Shown in pieces: positions 37,327-48,060 of a stretch of DNA of 64,000 bases. Origin of the DNA: Pseudofrankia inefficax (GTDB lineage: Bacteria; Actinomycetota; Actinomycetes; Frankiales; Frankiaceae). Below the pieces are notes generated by a model. That model made no database searches and was not told the origin of the DNA. It saw only the letters and a program-made list of their open reading frames with translations. Within the stretch, counting starts at the first letter, position 1, and every line of letters begins with the position of its first letter. The stretch is from the NCBI RefSeq assembly GCF_000166135.1, contig NC_014666.1, positions 2,418,001 to 2,482,000 on the forward strand. Reading direction: 5' to 3'. The position numbers were made by a program, and so were the translations under genes.

Positions 37327-37959
37327 ATGGCGAGCGGTACGGTCCGCGACGAGGAGCCACGCAGCCGCCGGATCCGGCGAGACTTCCTGGCCAGCCGGCG
37401 CGATCTGCTGGAGGCCGCCGAGCGGCTGCTCGCGAAGCAGGGCGGCCGGTTCAGCCTGACCGACCTGGCCGCCGAGGCCGGGGTGTCGACGGCCACCGCC
37501 TACCGGCACTTCCCGGACGTCCCCACGGCCCTCGACGCCTACTACACGCAGCTCGTCGAGCTCCTCGTCACGCGCATGGAGGCGGTGCCGCCCGGCCCGG
37601 ACGCGCTGCGCCGGTTCGTCGCGGTGTGTGAGGTCTGGGTCCGGGAGGCCGTCGGCTGGGGCCCGGCCGTCGTACACGTCCGGTCCTCGCGGGGCTTCCT
37701 GCAGCGGCTGCGCGCCGAGGACCCGGTGATCGGGCGGCTGTTCGACGCGCTCGCGCCGATGCTGGCCAAGCTGGCCGACGCGGGCTTCATCCCGCCCACA
37801 CCGGCCGACTACGGCGTGCTTCTCTGGGTCACGGTGTTCGACGAGCGGGTGGTCGTCGACCTGCACGACAGCCTGGGCTGGCCGGCGGCGCGGATCGCGA
37901 CCGAGCTCACCGGCAGCATCCTGCGCGCCCTCGGCCGGCCCGCCGGTGCGACCGGCTGA
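37327..37959 (+). CDS. TetR family regulator
   Basis: A 210-aa TetR protein with the HTH in residues 22-68 (LLEAAERLLAKQGGRFSLTD, then AAEAGVSTATAYRHFPDVPT). It is divergent from the glycosyltransferase and likely controls it and itself. ATG 37327 is used; AGAGGGTGG lies just upstream. Confidence 0.88.
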   Translation: MASGTVRDEEPRSRRIRRDFLASRRDLLEAAERLLAKQGGRFSLTDLAAEAGVSTATAYRHFPDVPTALDAYYTQLVELLVTRMEAVPPGPDALRRFVAVCEVWVREAVGWGPAVVHVRSSRGFLQRLRAEDPVIGRLFDALAPMLAKLADAGFIPPTPADYGVLLWVTVFDERVVVDLHDSLGWPAARIATELTGSILRALGRPAGATG

Positions 37960-37971
37960 CGGCGCGGCCGC

Positions 37972-38010
37972 CGGTCGGACCGGGGTGCCGCGGCCGGCCA
38001 GGTCCGACCG
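37972..38010. terminator. Hairpin between convergent TetR and katG
   Basis: CGGTCGGACC (37972-37981) and GGTCCGACCG (38001-38010) pair over 10 bp with a 19-nt loop, between the TetR stop and the katG stop. Confidence 0.55.
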
Positions 38011-38031
38011 TCCGCGACACCCCGACCACGA

Positions 38032-40875
<2,844 letters not shown>

Positions 40876-40926
40876 CTACACTGACCTGCGCCCGGCGGGG
40901 CCGGGCCCAACGGAGAGGGCGCCGAC

Positions 40927-41706
40927 GTGTTGCTACGTGACAAGACCATCGTCATCACCGGAGTCGGGAGCGGCCTGGGCCGGGAGATGGCCGTGTCCAT
41001 GCTCGCGGCCGGCGCGAACGTGGTTATCGCCGCCCGGTCCGCGGACGGATTACGCGAGACCGCCAAGGAACTCGACCCGGCGGGGGAGCGGGTGCTGGCG
41101 CACCCGGCGGACATCAACGACGAGGAAAGCTGCCGCTCGCTGGTCTCCGCGGCCGTCGACCGTTTCGGCTCGGTCGACGCGGTCGTGCAGGTCGCCGCGT
41201 TCGAGGACGCGTTCGGCGGGCTGTTCGACGCCGACCTCGACAAGTGGGCCCGGGCCTTCGACACGAACGTCCTCGGCAGCCTCCGGCTGCTGCGGGCCGT
41301 CGTGCCGGCGATGAAGGAGCGCGGCGGTGGTTCGGTCGTTCTGGTCGGTAGTCAGTCCGCGTTCAAGGTCGCGCTTCCCCAGGGCGGTTACGCGGCCTCG
41401 AAGGGAGCGCTTCTTTCTGCGATGTACTACCTGGCCGATGAGCTCGGCCCGGACGGAATCCGGGTCAACACGGTCGTGCCCAGCTGGATGTGGGGGCCGA
41501 ACGTGGAAATGTACGTCGACTTCCGCGCCCAGTCCGAGGGGAGGACGACCGAGGAGATCCTCGACGAGATCACCAGGGGGTTCCCGCTGCGGCGCATGAC
41601 GCAGGACCGTGAGGTGGCCGACGCCGCGGTGTTCTTCTGCTCGGACCTGTCCCGGGCCGTCACCGGCCAGTACCTGCTGGTCAACAGCGGCGAGCTGATG
41701 CGCTAG
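40927..41706 (+). CDS. SDR family oxidoreductase
   Basis: A 259-aa short-chain dehydrogenase. The cofactor loop is ITGVGSGLG, VQVAAFEDAF stands where NNAG is usual, the catalytic Ser is in VGSQSAF and YAASKG carries Tyr and Lys. The C-terminal VTGQYLLVNSGELMR resembles the oxidoreductases of steroid or aromatic catabolism. The start is GTG 40927 behind GGAGAGG. It is alone between furA (divergent) and the tandem repeat. Confidence 0.9.
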   Translation: MLLRDKTIVITGVGSGLGREMAVSMLAAGANVVIAARSADGLRETAKELDPAGERVLAHPADINDEESCRSLVSAAVDRFGSVDAVVQVAAFEDAFGGLFDADLDKWARAFDTNVLGSLRLLRAVVPAMKERGGGSVVLVGSQSAFKVALPQGGYAASKGALLSAMYYLADELGPDGIRVNTVVPSWMWGPNVEMYVDFRAQSEGRTTEEILDEITRGFPLRRMTQDREVADAAVFFCSDLSRAVTGQYLLVNSGELMR

Positions 41707-41734
41707 TCCGGCCCGGCCCGCCACGCGGGACCTG

Positions 41735-41833
41735 GCACGGTGGGGTCGAAAGCACGGCGGGGTCGAAAGCACGGTGGGGTCGAAGGCACGGTGGGGTCGA
41801 AGGCACGGTGGGACCAAAGCACGGTGGGGACCA
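41735..41833. repeat. 17-bp tandem repeat, about 5-6 copies
   Basis: Units of GCACGGTGGGGTCGAAA, with T/C and A/G changes, repeat head to tail from 41735 to about 41833. The last two copies are degenerate (GCACGGTGGGACCAAA, GCACGGTGGGGACCA). It lies between the SDR stop and the NfeD-like gene, whose Shine-Dalgarno sequence starts 18 bp later. Confidence 0.85.
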
Positions 41834-41860
41834 GGGACTGGCTGTCACGCGGAGGGGCAC

Positions 41861-42070
41861 ATGGCCGACCAGACAGTGATCGGCAAATCGGGCCGGGTGA
41901 CCGGGAAGATCGCTCCCGGCCTGGTCGGCGAGGTCATGCTGGCGGTCCGCGGCGGGTCAGAGGCGTTCCACGCCTATGCCGAGGACGGCGAGGCGACGAT
42001 CATGGTCGGCTCCCGGGTGCTCGTCGTCGAGTACTACCCGCCGAGGTCGGTGGTGGTGGTCCGGGTGTGA
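41861..42070 (+). CDS. Small NfeD-like OB-fold protein
   Basis: A 69-aa soluble protein of the NfeD C-terminal type: GKSGRVTGKIAPGLVGEVML, then GSRVLVVEYYPPRSVVVVRV. OB-fold NfeD proteins are usually encoded just before flotillin/SPFH genes, as here (293 bp upstream of the flotillin gene). It has no membrane or protease part, so it is the short stand-alone form. The start at ATG 41861 has GGAGGGG upstream. Confidence 0.8.
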   Translation: MADQTVIGKSGRVTGKIAPGLVGEVMLAVRGGSEAFHAYAEDGEATIMVGSRVLVVEYYPPRSVVVVRV

Positions 42071-42362
42071 GCGGCCGGGCCAGGTCGGCGGGCGCCCGGA
42101 GGCTCGTGCCCAGGCGGCGCCTGGCACCGCGTCACGGGGTGGTCCGGACTGCCCCTACAAGATCTCCTGGAGAGTCGCCAAGCTGACACGCACGGCGTCG
42201 GCCGAGTGCCAGAATTCCGCCCTGGAAGCGACTTCTCTGCTCCTGGGCGGAAAATCACGGCTCCCGTCCACCTGTCCCAGAAGCCACTTTCGCGCTATCC
42301 CGAGCACCGTCCGGGTAGGTGCGAGCCGGCGGTCCGGGTTCGGTTGGCCAACTGGAGGGGTC

Positions 42363-43859
42363 GTGCTCTACGTAATCATCGGTGCGGCGGTTGTCGGCGT
42401 ACTGGTGGCGGTCGGGCTGTTCAGAATGATGTGGCGGGTCGCCGAGCCGAACGAGGCCCTGCTCATCTCCGGTCTGCGGGCCCGCCGGGGCCAGCATGAC
42501 GCCGTGGCCGAAAGCCTCGGTTTCAAGATCGTCACGGGCAAGGGTGTGCTCGTCACCCCGGCCGTGCAGAAGGTCAGGCGCATGTCGCTGGATCTGCGGG
42601 CCGCGCAGCTCGGCATCGACTGCGTCACCCAGCAGGGCATTCCGGTGGGCATTCGGGGCGTCGTCATTTTCAAGGTGGGGGACGACTTCGCCTCGATCGC
42701 GAACGCGGCCCGCCGTTTCCTCGACCAGCAGGACGCGATGGAGACGCGTGTCCACAACGTGTTCGCCGGCCACCTGCGGGCCATCGTCGGCCAGCTCACC
42801 GTCGAGGACCTCATCCGGGACCGGGAGAAGCTGACGCAGCTCACCCGGGCCAGCTCCGGCACCGAGATGGAGAAGCTGGGGCTGATCGTCGACTCGCTGC
42901 AGATCCAGGAGATCGACGACCCGACCGGCTACATCGCCAACCTCGGCCGCCCACACGTCGCGGCCGTCGCGGCCCAGGCCAGGATCGCCGAGGCGGAGGC
43001 CGACCGGCAGGCCGCCGAACAGGAACAGATCTCCCTGGCGCTCAAGTCCGAGGCGAGTCGCAACAGCTCGATCAAGCGGTCCGGATTCCAGGCCGAGGTC
43101 GACGAGGCGGCCGCGCGGGCGACCCAGTCGGGGCCGCTGGCCGAGGCGGTCGCCCACCAGCAGGTCGTGGTCGAACAGACCAAGGTCGCCGAGCTGGAGG
43201 CGAACCGGGAGGAGCAGCGGTTGCAGGCCGCCGTCCGCAAGCCCGCCGACGCCCGCGCGTACGAGCAGACCACGCTCGCCCGCGCCCTGCGCGACGCGAA
43301 CATCAGCTCCGCCGAGGCGGACGCCCGGCAGATGGAGCTGGCCGCGCAGGCCAACGCGGTCCGGGTCCGCGCGGAGGCCGACGCTCGGGCAAGGCAGATC
43401 GAGGTGCTCGCCACGGCCGAAGCGGAGTCGACCCGCAAGACCGGTGACGCGAACGCCCACGCCAAGCGGTCCGTCGGCACGGCCGAGGCGGAGGCGATGC
43501 GGGCCAAGGGCCTGGCCGAGGCCGAGGCCATCAAGGCGAGGGCCGAGGCCTTGGCCGCCAACCAGGACGCCGTGATCGGCCAGCAGCTCGCGGAACAGTG
43601 GCCAGCCATCGTCGAGGCCGCGGCCAAGCCCTTCGGCGCGATCGACCAGCTGATCGTGCTGAATGGCGCGGCCGGCCTGGGTGACGCGCTGGCCCAGGCA
43701 CTGTCTCAGGGAGCGAGCGCCCTACAGCTGGCCCGCAACATGATCGGCGGGCTCGGCGGCGCGAGCGGCACCGGGGGCGTCGGCGGATCGAGCCTGGCCA
43801 AGGGGGCGTCGGCGAACGGCACGGCGCGGACAGCGGAAGGCGGCAGGTCGACCACCTGA
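42363..43859 (+). CDS. Flotillin/SPFH (band 7) family protein
   Basis: A 498-aa flotillin. An N-terminal membrane helix (LYVIIGAAVVGVLVAVGLF) is followed by the SPFH domain to about residue 180. A long Ala/Glu-rich coiled coil (about 190-420) comes next, with repeats such as ARAEALAANQ and AEAEAMRAKGLAEAEAIKAR, and the tail is Gly/Ser-rich. Flotillins organise membrane microdomains. GTG 42363 has GGAGGGG a few bases upstream; the frame is open for a long way before it but reads as non-coding. Paired with the NfeD-like gene. Confidence 0.9.
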   Translation: MLYVIIGAAVVGVLVAVGLFRMMWRVAEPNEALLISGLRARRGQHDAVAESLGFKIVTGKGVLVTPAVQKVRRMSLDLRAAQLGIDCVTQQGIPVGIRGVVIFKVGDDFASIANAARRFLDQQDAMETRVHNVFAGHLRAIVGQLTVEDLIRDREKLTQLTRASSGTEMEKLGLIVDSLQIQEIDDPTGYIANLGRPHVAAVAAQARIAEAEADRQAAEQEQISLALKSEASRNSSIKRSGFQAEVDEAAARATQSGPLAEAVAHQQVVVEQTKVAELEANREEQRLQAAVRKPADARAYEQTTLARALRDANISSAEADARQMELAAQANAVRVRAEADARARQIEVLATAEAESTRKTGDANAHAKRSVGTAEAEAMRAKGLAEAEAIKARAEALAANQDAVIGQQLAEQWPAIVEAAAKPFGAIDQLIVLNGAAGLGDALAQALSQGASALQLARNMIGGLGGASGTGGVGGSSLAKGASANGTARTAEGGRSTT

Positions 43860-44006
43860 GCCGAGAGCCACCTAGTGAGACCCGGGCCGCTGGCGGAACT
43901 CGCCGGCGGCCCGGCGCCGTTCCGGCCCGCCCGCCGGCTGGTGATCACTGTTCCGACCCTCGGCTGGTCGTCCCGGCGGCAGTCTCACGACCGTCCGAGG
44001 TCCAAA

Positions 44007-44882
44007 TCAGCGATCACGACCTACCGGCGCCGGTGCGTAGAGCAGGCCGGACGCGGCTTCGGCGACGGCGGTCACCAGTGCCGCGGGTGCCCCGCGACGG
44101 CCCCGGACGTGCAGGGGCTCGGGCTCGACCGGGGGGAGGTCGTGCCGCTGTTCCAGGCCCTCCGGCGCGGTGCCGAGGTGGGCGAGCAGCGCGACCCCGA
44201 GGCCCGCGCGGGCGGCGTGCAGCACCCCGGCCAGATGGCCGGCCTCGCAGACGACGGAACCGGCCTGGCCGCTGTCGCCGAGAACCTTCAGGGCTCTGCG
44301 GCGAATCGTGCAGGGCTCGTCGATCGCGACCAGCGGGATGTCGCCGCGGCCCTCCGGCAGGTGCCACCCCGGCGCGGCGTACCAGGCGAGCGGCAGCGCG
44401 CCGGCCGGGCTGACGTCGCGGCCCCGGACGTCGCCCATGAACAGGGAGGCGTCGAGGGCGCCCTCGTCGAGGCGGTCGTTGAGCTGTTTGCCGCGGTCGA
44501 TGCGGAACCGGACCGAGCAGTCCGGGAAGCTCGTCCGCAGCCGCGCCGTGATCGAGGGAAGCAGCAGGTCGGCCGCGTGCTCGGTCGCGCCGATCACCAG
44601 CGTGCGCCCGGAGTCGGCCGCCTGCAGCCGGCCGAGGGCGTCGTCGTGGGCGGCGAGGATCTTGCGGGCCTCGGCGACGAGCAGCTCGCCCTCGGGGGTG
44701 AACTGCGCGCGGTTGCCGCCCCGGCGCACCAGCGGACGGCCGCACACCTGCTCGAGGCGCCGGATGTGCTGGCTGACGGCGGACTGGGACAGGTGCAGGC
44801 TGTCGGCCGCCCGACGGAAGCCGCCGGAGTCGGCGATCGACGTCAGGCTGCGGAGTGCGACTATGTCCAGCACGCCCGCCAT
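44007..44882 (-). CDS. LysR family regulator
   Basis: A 291-aa LysR regulator: IVALRSLTSIADSGGFRRAA, then LHLSQSAVSQHIRRLEQ for the winged HTH and a periplasmic-binding-like effector domain. It is divergent from the cysteine leader and desulfurization operon across 200 bp, as CysB/Cbl-like regulators often are. No own target site is obvious. Regulation of that operon is inferred from position only. Confidence 0.9.
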   Translation of the reverse strand: MAGVLDIVALRSLTSIADSGGFRRAADSLHLSQSAVSQHIRRLEQVCGRPLVRRGGNRAQFTPEGELLVAEARKILAAHDDALGRLQAADSGRTLVIGATEHAADLLLPSITARLRTSFPDCSVRFRIDRGKQLNDRLDEGALDASLFMGDVRGRDVSPAGALPLAWYAAPGWHLPEGRGDIPLVAIDEPCTIRRRALKVLGDSGQAGSVVCEAGHLAGVLHAARAGLGVALLAHLGTAPEGLEQRHDLPPVEPEPLHVRGRRGAPAALVTAVAEAASGLLYAPAPVGRDR

Positions 44883-45045
44883 GTTCGACAGGGTAGCTGG
44901 GCTTTTGTGGCCCGATCGGCGGATGCGTCGATTCGTCCGGCCCGGCCGCGGGCCGCACCGGCCGTGGTCGCCGGGCGCACGGGTGCCAGGTCGCCGGGCC
45001 GCGCGGGTGATAAGCAGGCGCGATCGGCCCGATCGCGAATCGTCG

Positions 45046-45075
45046 TTGGCCAGGGGCGGACGAATCCACTATCTT
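45046..45075 (+). promoter_or_regulatory. Leaderless promoter of the cysteine leader ORF
   Basis: TTGGCC (45046-45051) and TATCTT (45070-45075) are 18 bp apart. The ATG of the leader ORF begins at 45083, 7 nt after the -10, the usual distance to a transcription start. No Shine-Dalgarno sequence fits between them, so the mRNA probably starts at the AUG. Confidence 0.6.
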
Positions 45076-45082
45076 CACTGAC

Positions 45083-45223
45083 ATGGTCGAGATTGGTCCC
45101 GAGGACCGCGCCCCGCGGTCGGTCGCCGGACGCTCGGCTGTCCCCCCGCGCCTGTCCGGCCGACACCTCACCCGGCGACGCGTGATCGACTTCATGCGTC
45201 GCGGCGTCACCTGCTGTCGCTGA
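45083..45223 (+). CDS. Cysteine-responsive leader peptide (attenuator ORF)
   Basis: A 46-codon ORF whose last part is HLTRRRVIDFMRRGVTCCR followed by TGA. Arg-rich RRxxDFxR followed by Cys-Cys (residues 44 and 45) at the very end matches the class of actinobacterial leader peptides placed before sulfur genes; in mycobacteria leaderless poly-Cys ORFs attenuate operons when cysteine is plentiful. Scarce Cys-tRNA stalls the ribosome and changes downstream folding. The downstream genes are a sulfur operon, which supports the reading. The ORF, cysteines and position are seen; the mechanism is inferred. Confidence 0.75.
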   Translation: MVEIGPEDRAPRSVAGRSAVPPRLSGRHLTRRRVIDFMRRGVTCCR

Positions 45224-45316
45224 CCAGCTGACGCCGTAAGTCCCGCCGCGCCGGCGCGCGGCACCTCCACTCTCTGTCGCTCGACCGCCTGGTCCGTCGC
45301 CTGGCCACCTGGCCCG

Positions 45317-45344
45317 GGCGGCCTGCGCCTGCGCCCAGGCCGCC
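45317..45344 (+). promoter_or_regulatory. Candidate attenuator hairpin downstream of the leader ORF
   Basis: GGCGGCCTG (45317-45325) pairs with CAGGCCGCC (45336-45344) over 9 bp, about 93 nt after the leader stop and about 93 nt before the first structural gene. Further G/C-rich inverted parts (GCCGCCGGCGG) follow at once and could form competing structures. No U-run, so a Rho-type or translational mechanism is as likely as intrinsic termination. Confidence 0.45.
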
Positions 45345-45437
45345 GGCCCGCCGCCGGCGGTCGTCTCCTGCCCTGCCCGAGGCCGCCCGGCGCGGCGCGC
45401 TCACGCCTGCCCTCGGCATCCCGACGAAAGGTCGGTC

Positions 45438-46202
45438 ATGACTCTCGCCCATGAGGCCACCGTTCTGAGCTGGCCCGAGCCCGCCGGCCCCGCGCTGCGC
45501 GGCACCCTCGTCGTGCTGCCCGGCCGGGGCGAGTCCCCGCAGGTGTACGAGCGCTTCGGCCGCCGGCTGGCCACCGACGCCTACCGGGTGCACGCCGTGA
45601 CGGCGCCCACCGACGATCCCGGCCGCGCCCGCGACGAGCTGTCCGCCGTGCTGGCCTCGGCCGACCCGGGCGTGCCGCGGATCGTGGTCGGCTCGGACGC
45701 GGGCGCGGCGTTCGCCGCCTACCTGGCCGCGAACGGCGAGCTGCCCACGGCCTCGGCGCTCGTACTGGCCGGACTGCCGACCAGCGCTCCCGTCGCGCCG
45801 GCCAGGGAGTGGGACGAGGAGCTCGGCATCCGCACCGCCTGCCCGACCCACCAGGCCCGGATCAGCGCGGGTGGCGTGCGCCGGGCGGCGCTGTTCGCCG
45901 AGCTGCCGGACGCCTGGCTCGACCCGGCCATCCCCGGCCGGCTGGACTTGCCGATGCTGGGAGTCCACGGCCGCGACGACGCGGTCAGCCCGCTCGACCC
46001 GGCCCGCCGCTGGTATGCCGCCGCGCCGCGCGCCGAGCTGGTCACGATCGCCGGCGGCCGCCACGACGCCCTGAACGACCAGACACACCGCACGGTCGCC
46101 GCGGCCGTCGTGCAGTTCCTCGAACGGCTGCGCGCCGGCGCCGAGCTCGCCCCGATCGCGGTGACCGAGCCGCTGCGCGCCCCGGTGGGCACCGATGCCT
46201 AG
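45438..46202 (+). CDS. Alpha/beta hydrolase with Asp nucleophile position
   Basis: A 254-aa alpha/beta hydrolase, first structural gene after the leader. The nucleophile elbow reads VGSDAGA, which puts Asp87 where the GxSxG Ser usually is; the catalytic acid region is GRDDAVSPLD and the His is His209 in GGRHDAL. An Asp nucleophile is typical of haloalkane dehalogenases and epoxide hydrolases. The start at ATG 45438 has GAAAGG upstream, and the stop overlaps the next gene by 8 nt. Role in the sulfur pathway unknown. Confidence 0.85.
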   Translation: MTLAHEATVLSWPEPAGPALRGTLVVLPGRGESPQVYERFGRRLATDAYRVHAVTAPTDDPGRARDELSAVLASADPGVPRIVVGSDAGAAFAAYLAANGELPTASALVLAGLPTSAPVAPAREWDEELGIRTACPTHQARISAGGVRRAALFAELPDAWLDPAIPGRLDLPMLGVHGRDDAVSPLDPARRWYAAAPRAELVTIAGGRHDALNDQTHRTVAAAVVQFLERLRAGAELAPIAVTEPLRAPVGTDA

Positions 46203-48060
46203 GTATGTGATCGTCGGCGCCGGGGCGGTCGGGGTGACCCTGGCCGCCGAGCTGCGCCGCGCCGGCCGGGAGGTCGTGCTGGTCGGGCGCGGCCGGCAGC
46301 TGGAGCTGCTGCGCGCCGGCGAGGTCCGCTACTTCAACCCCGACGAGTCCTGGGCCCTCGACGTGCCCGCGGCCGGCGGCCCGGACGAGGTCGGCCTGGA
46401 TCTCGACGACGTGCTGGTGCTGGCGACCAAGACTCAGCAGGCCGAGGAGGCGCTCGCCGTCTGGGCGCGCCAGCCGGTCGCCGGCGGCCGGTGGCGGGCC
46501 GGCGAGGTGCTGCCGGTCCTCACCGTGCAGAACGGGCTGGAGGTGGAGCGCGCCGCGCTGCGCCGGTTCGCCACCGTCGTCGGCTCGGTCGTGTGGGTGC
46601 CGTCGACCTACGTCGCGGACGGCGAGGTCGCCAACCCGGCCGGCCCGGCGCGCGGGGTGTTCTGGCTCGGCACGTATCCGGACGGCCCCGCGTCGCCGGC
46701 CGCGCGGACGATCACCGACGACCTGGTCGCCGCTGGTTTCGAGGCGCAGCTGGTCACCGACCTGTCCCGCTGGAAGGCCTCGAAGCTCCTCGGCAGCGCG
46801 ACCTTCGCGCTCGACGCCCTCTACGCCCCTGGCCCGGACCGGGACCGGGCCGCCAGGCTCGTGGCGGCCGAGGCCCGCGCGGTGCTGACCGCCGCCGGCT
46901 ACGACCCGGCGGACGCCCGGGCGGAGAGCACGGTCCGGCTGGACCGGTTCGGGCTCCAGCCGATCGACGGGCACGAGCGCGGCGGCAGCTCCACCTGGCA
47001 GAGCCTGGCGCGCGCCCGCGACGCCGAGACCGACTTCCTCAACGGCGAGATCGCGCTGCTCGCCCGGCTGGCCGGCCGGCGCGCGCCGGTCAACGCGGCC
47101 CTGGCCGCCCGGGTGCAGCGCGCGGTGACCGAACAGACGCCGCCGGGCTCCCTGCCGGCCGACGACCTGGCCGGGCTGCTCGCCGCGGCGACCGTCCTCG
47201 TCGACGCCGAGACCCTGCGGGCCGAGCTCGCCGGCTCGGTGGCGCCCGCGTTGCTCGACGTCCGCTGGGCGCTCGGCGACGCCGACGGCGAGAAGCACTA
47301 CCTGGACGGGCATCTGCCCGGCGCGGTCTACGTCGACCTGGAGACGGAGCTCGCCGCGCCCGCCTCCGCCGCGGGCGGGCGCCACCCGTTGCCGGCCCTC
47401 GCGGACCTGGAGCGGTCGGCCCGTCGCTGGGGGCTGCGCGACGGCCAGCCGGTCGTCGTCTACGACGACAACGGCGGGCAGAGCGCCGCGCGCGCCTGGT
47501 GGCTGCTGCGCTGGGCCGGCGTGGCCGACGTGCGGCTCCTCGACGGCGGCCTCGGCGCCTGGACCGCCGCCGGCGCGCCGGTCGTGCCCGGGGCGCAGCG
47601 GCCCGAGCCGGGCGACATCTCGCTGAGCGAGGGGCACCTGCCGGTCCTCGACGCCGACGCGGCCGCGGCGCTCACGGACAGCGGGGTGCCGGGCGGCGCG
47701 GTTCTGGTCGACGCCCGCGCCGCGCAGCGGTACCGCGGCGAGGTCGAGCCGGTCGACTCCCAGGCCGGCCACATCCCCGGCGCCGTCAGCCTGCCGACCG
47801 CGGACAACGTCGGCGCGGACGGCCGGTTCCTGCCGGTGGCGGCGCTGCGGGCGCGGTTCGCGGGCCTGACGACGGCCGGGACCGGGCCCGAGGTCGGCGT
47901 CTACTGCGGCTCCGGCGTGACCGCGGCCCACGAGATCGCCGCGCTGGCCGTGGCGGGCATCGACGCCGCGCTCTACCCGGGCTCGTGGTCCGCCTGGTCG
48001 GCCGACCCCGCCCGCCCGGTCGCCACCGGCCCCGACCCGAAAGAGCGGAAGCCAGCATGA
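46195..48060 (+). CDS. Ketopantoate reductase-like / 3-mercaptopyruvate sulfurtransferase fusion
   Basis: A 621-aa fusion. Residues 1 to about 330 are a PanE/ApbA-like domain (GAGAVGVTLAAELRRAG, then LTVQNGLE and SRWKASKLLGSATFALDAL). From about 340 come two rhodanese domains: an N-terminal one without the Cys (VYDDNGGQSAARAWW) and a C-terminal one with CGSGVTA (Cys571), the mercaptopyruvate-sulfurtransferase type. A fusion of these two is not one I know. Read continuously in one frame with no sign of an internal start. Overlaps the hydrolase by 8 nt and the next gene by 4. Confidence 0.85.
   Translation: MPRYVIVGAGAVGVTLAAELRRAGREVVLVGRGRQLELLRAGEVRYFNPDESWALDVPAAGGPDEVGLDLDDVLVLATKTQQAEEALAVWARQPVAGGRWRAGEVLPVLTVQNGLEVERAALRRFATVVGSVVWVPSTYVADGEVANPAGPARGVFWLGTYPDGPASPAARTITDDLVAAGFEAQLVTDLSRWKASKLLGSATFALDALYAPGPDRDRAARLVAAEARAVLTAAGYDPADARAESTVRLDRFGLQPIDGHERGGSSTWQSLARARDAETDFLNGEIALLARLAGRRAPVNAALAARVQRAVTEQTPPGSLPADDLAGLLAAATVLVDAETLRAELAGSVAPALLDVRWALGDADGEKHYLDGHLPGAVYVDLETELAAPASAAGGRHPLPALADLERSARRWGLRDGQPVVVYDDNGGQSAARAWWLLRWAGVADVRLLDGGLGAWTAAGAPVVPGAQRPEPGDISLSEGHLPVLDADAAAALTDSGVPGGAVLVDARAAQRYRGEVEPVDSQAGHIPGAVSLPTADNVGADGRFLPVAALRARFAGLTTAGTGPEVGVYCGSGVTAAHEIAALAVAGIDAALYPGSWSAWSADPARPVATGPDPKERKPA

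Noticed and set aside
42206-42362. Upstream extension of the flotillin gene
   Set aside because: The open frame before GTG 42363 reads as non-coding and is unlike flotillins; the membrane helix starts right after the GTG, which has a GGAGGGG before it.
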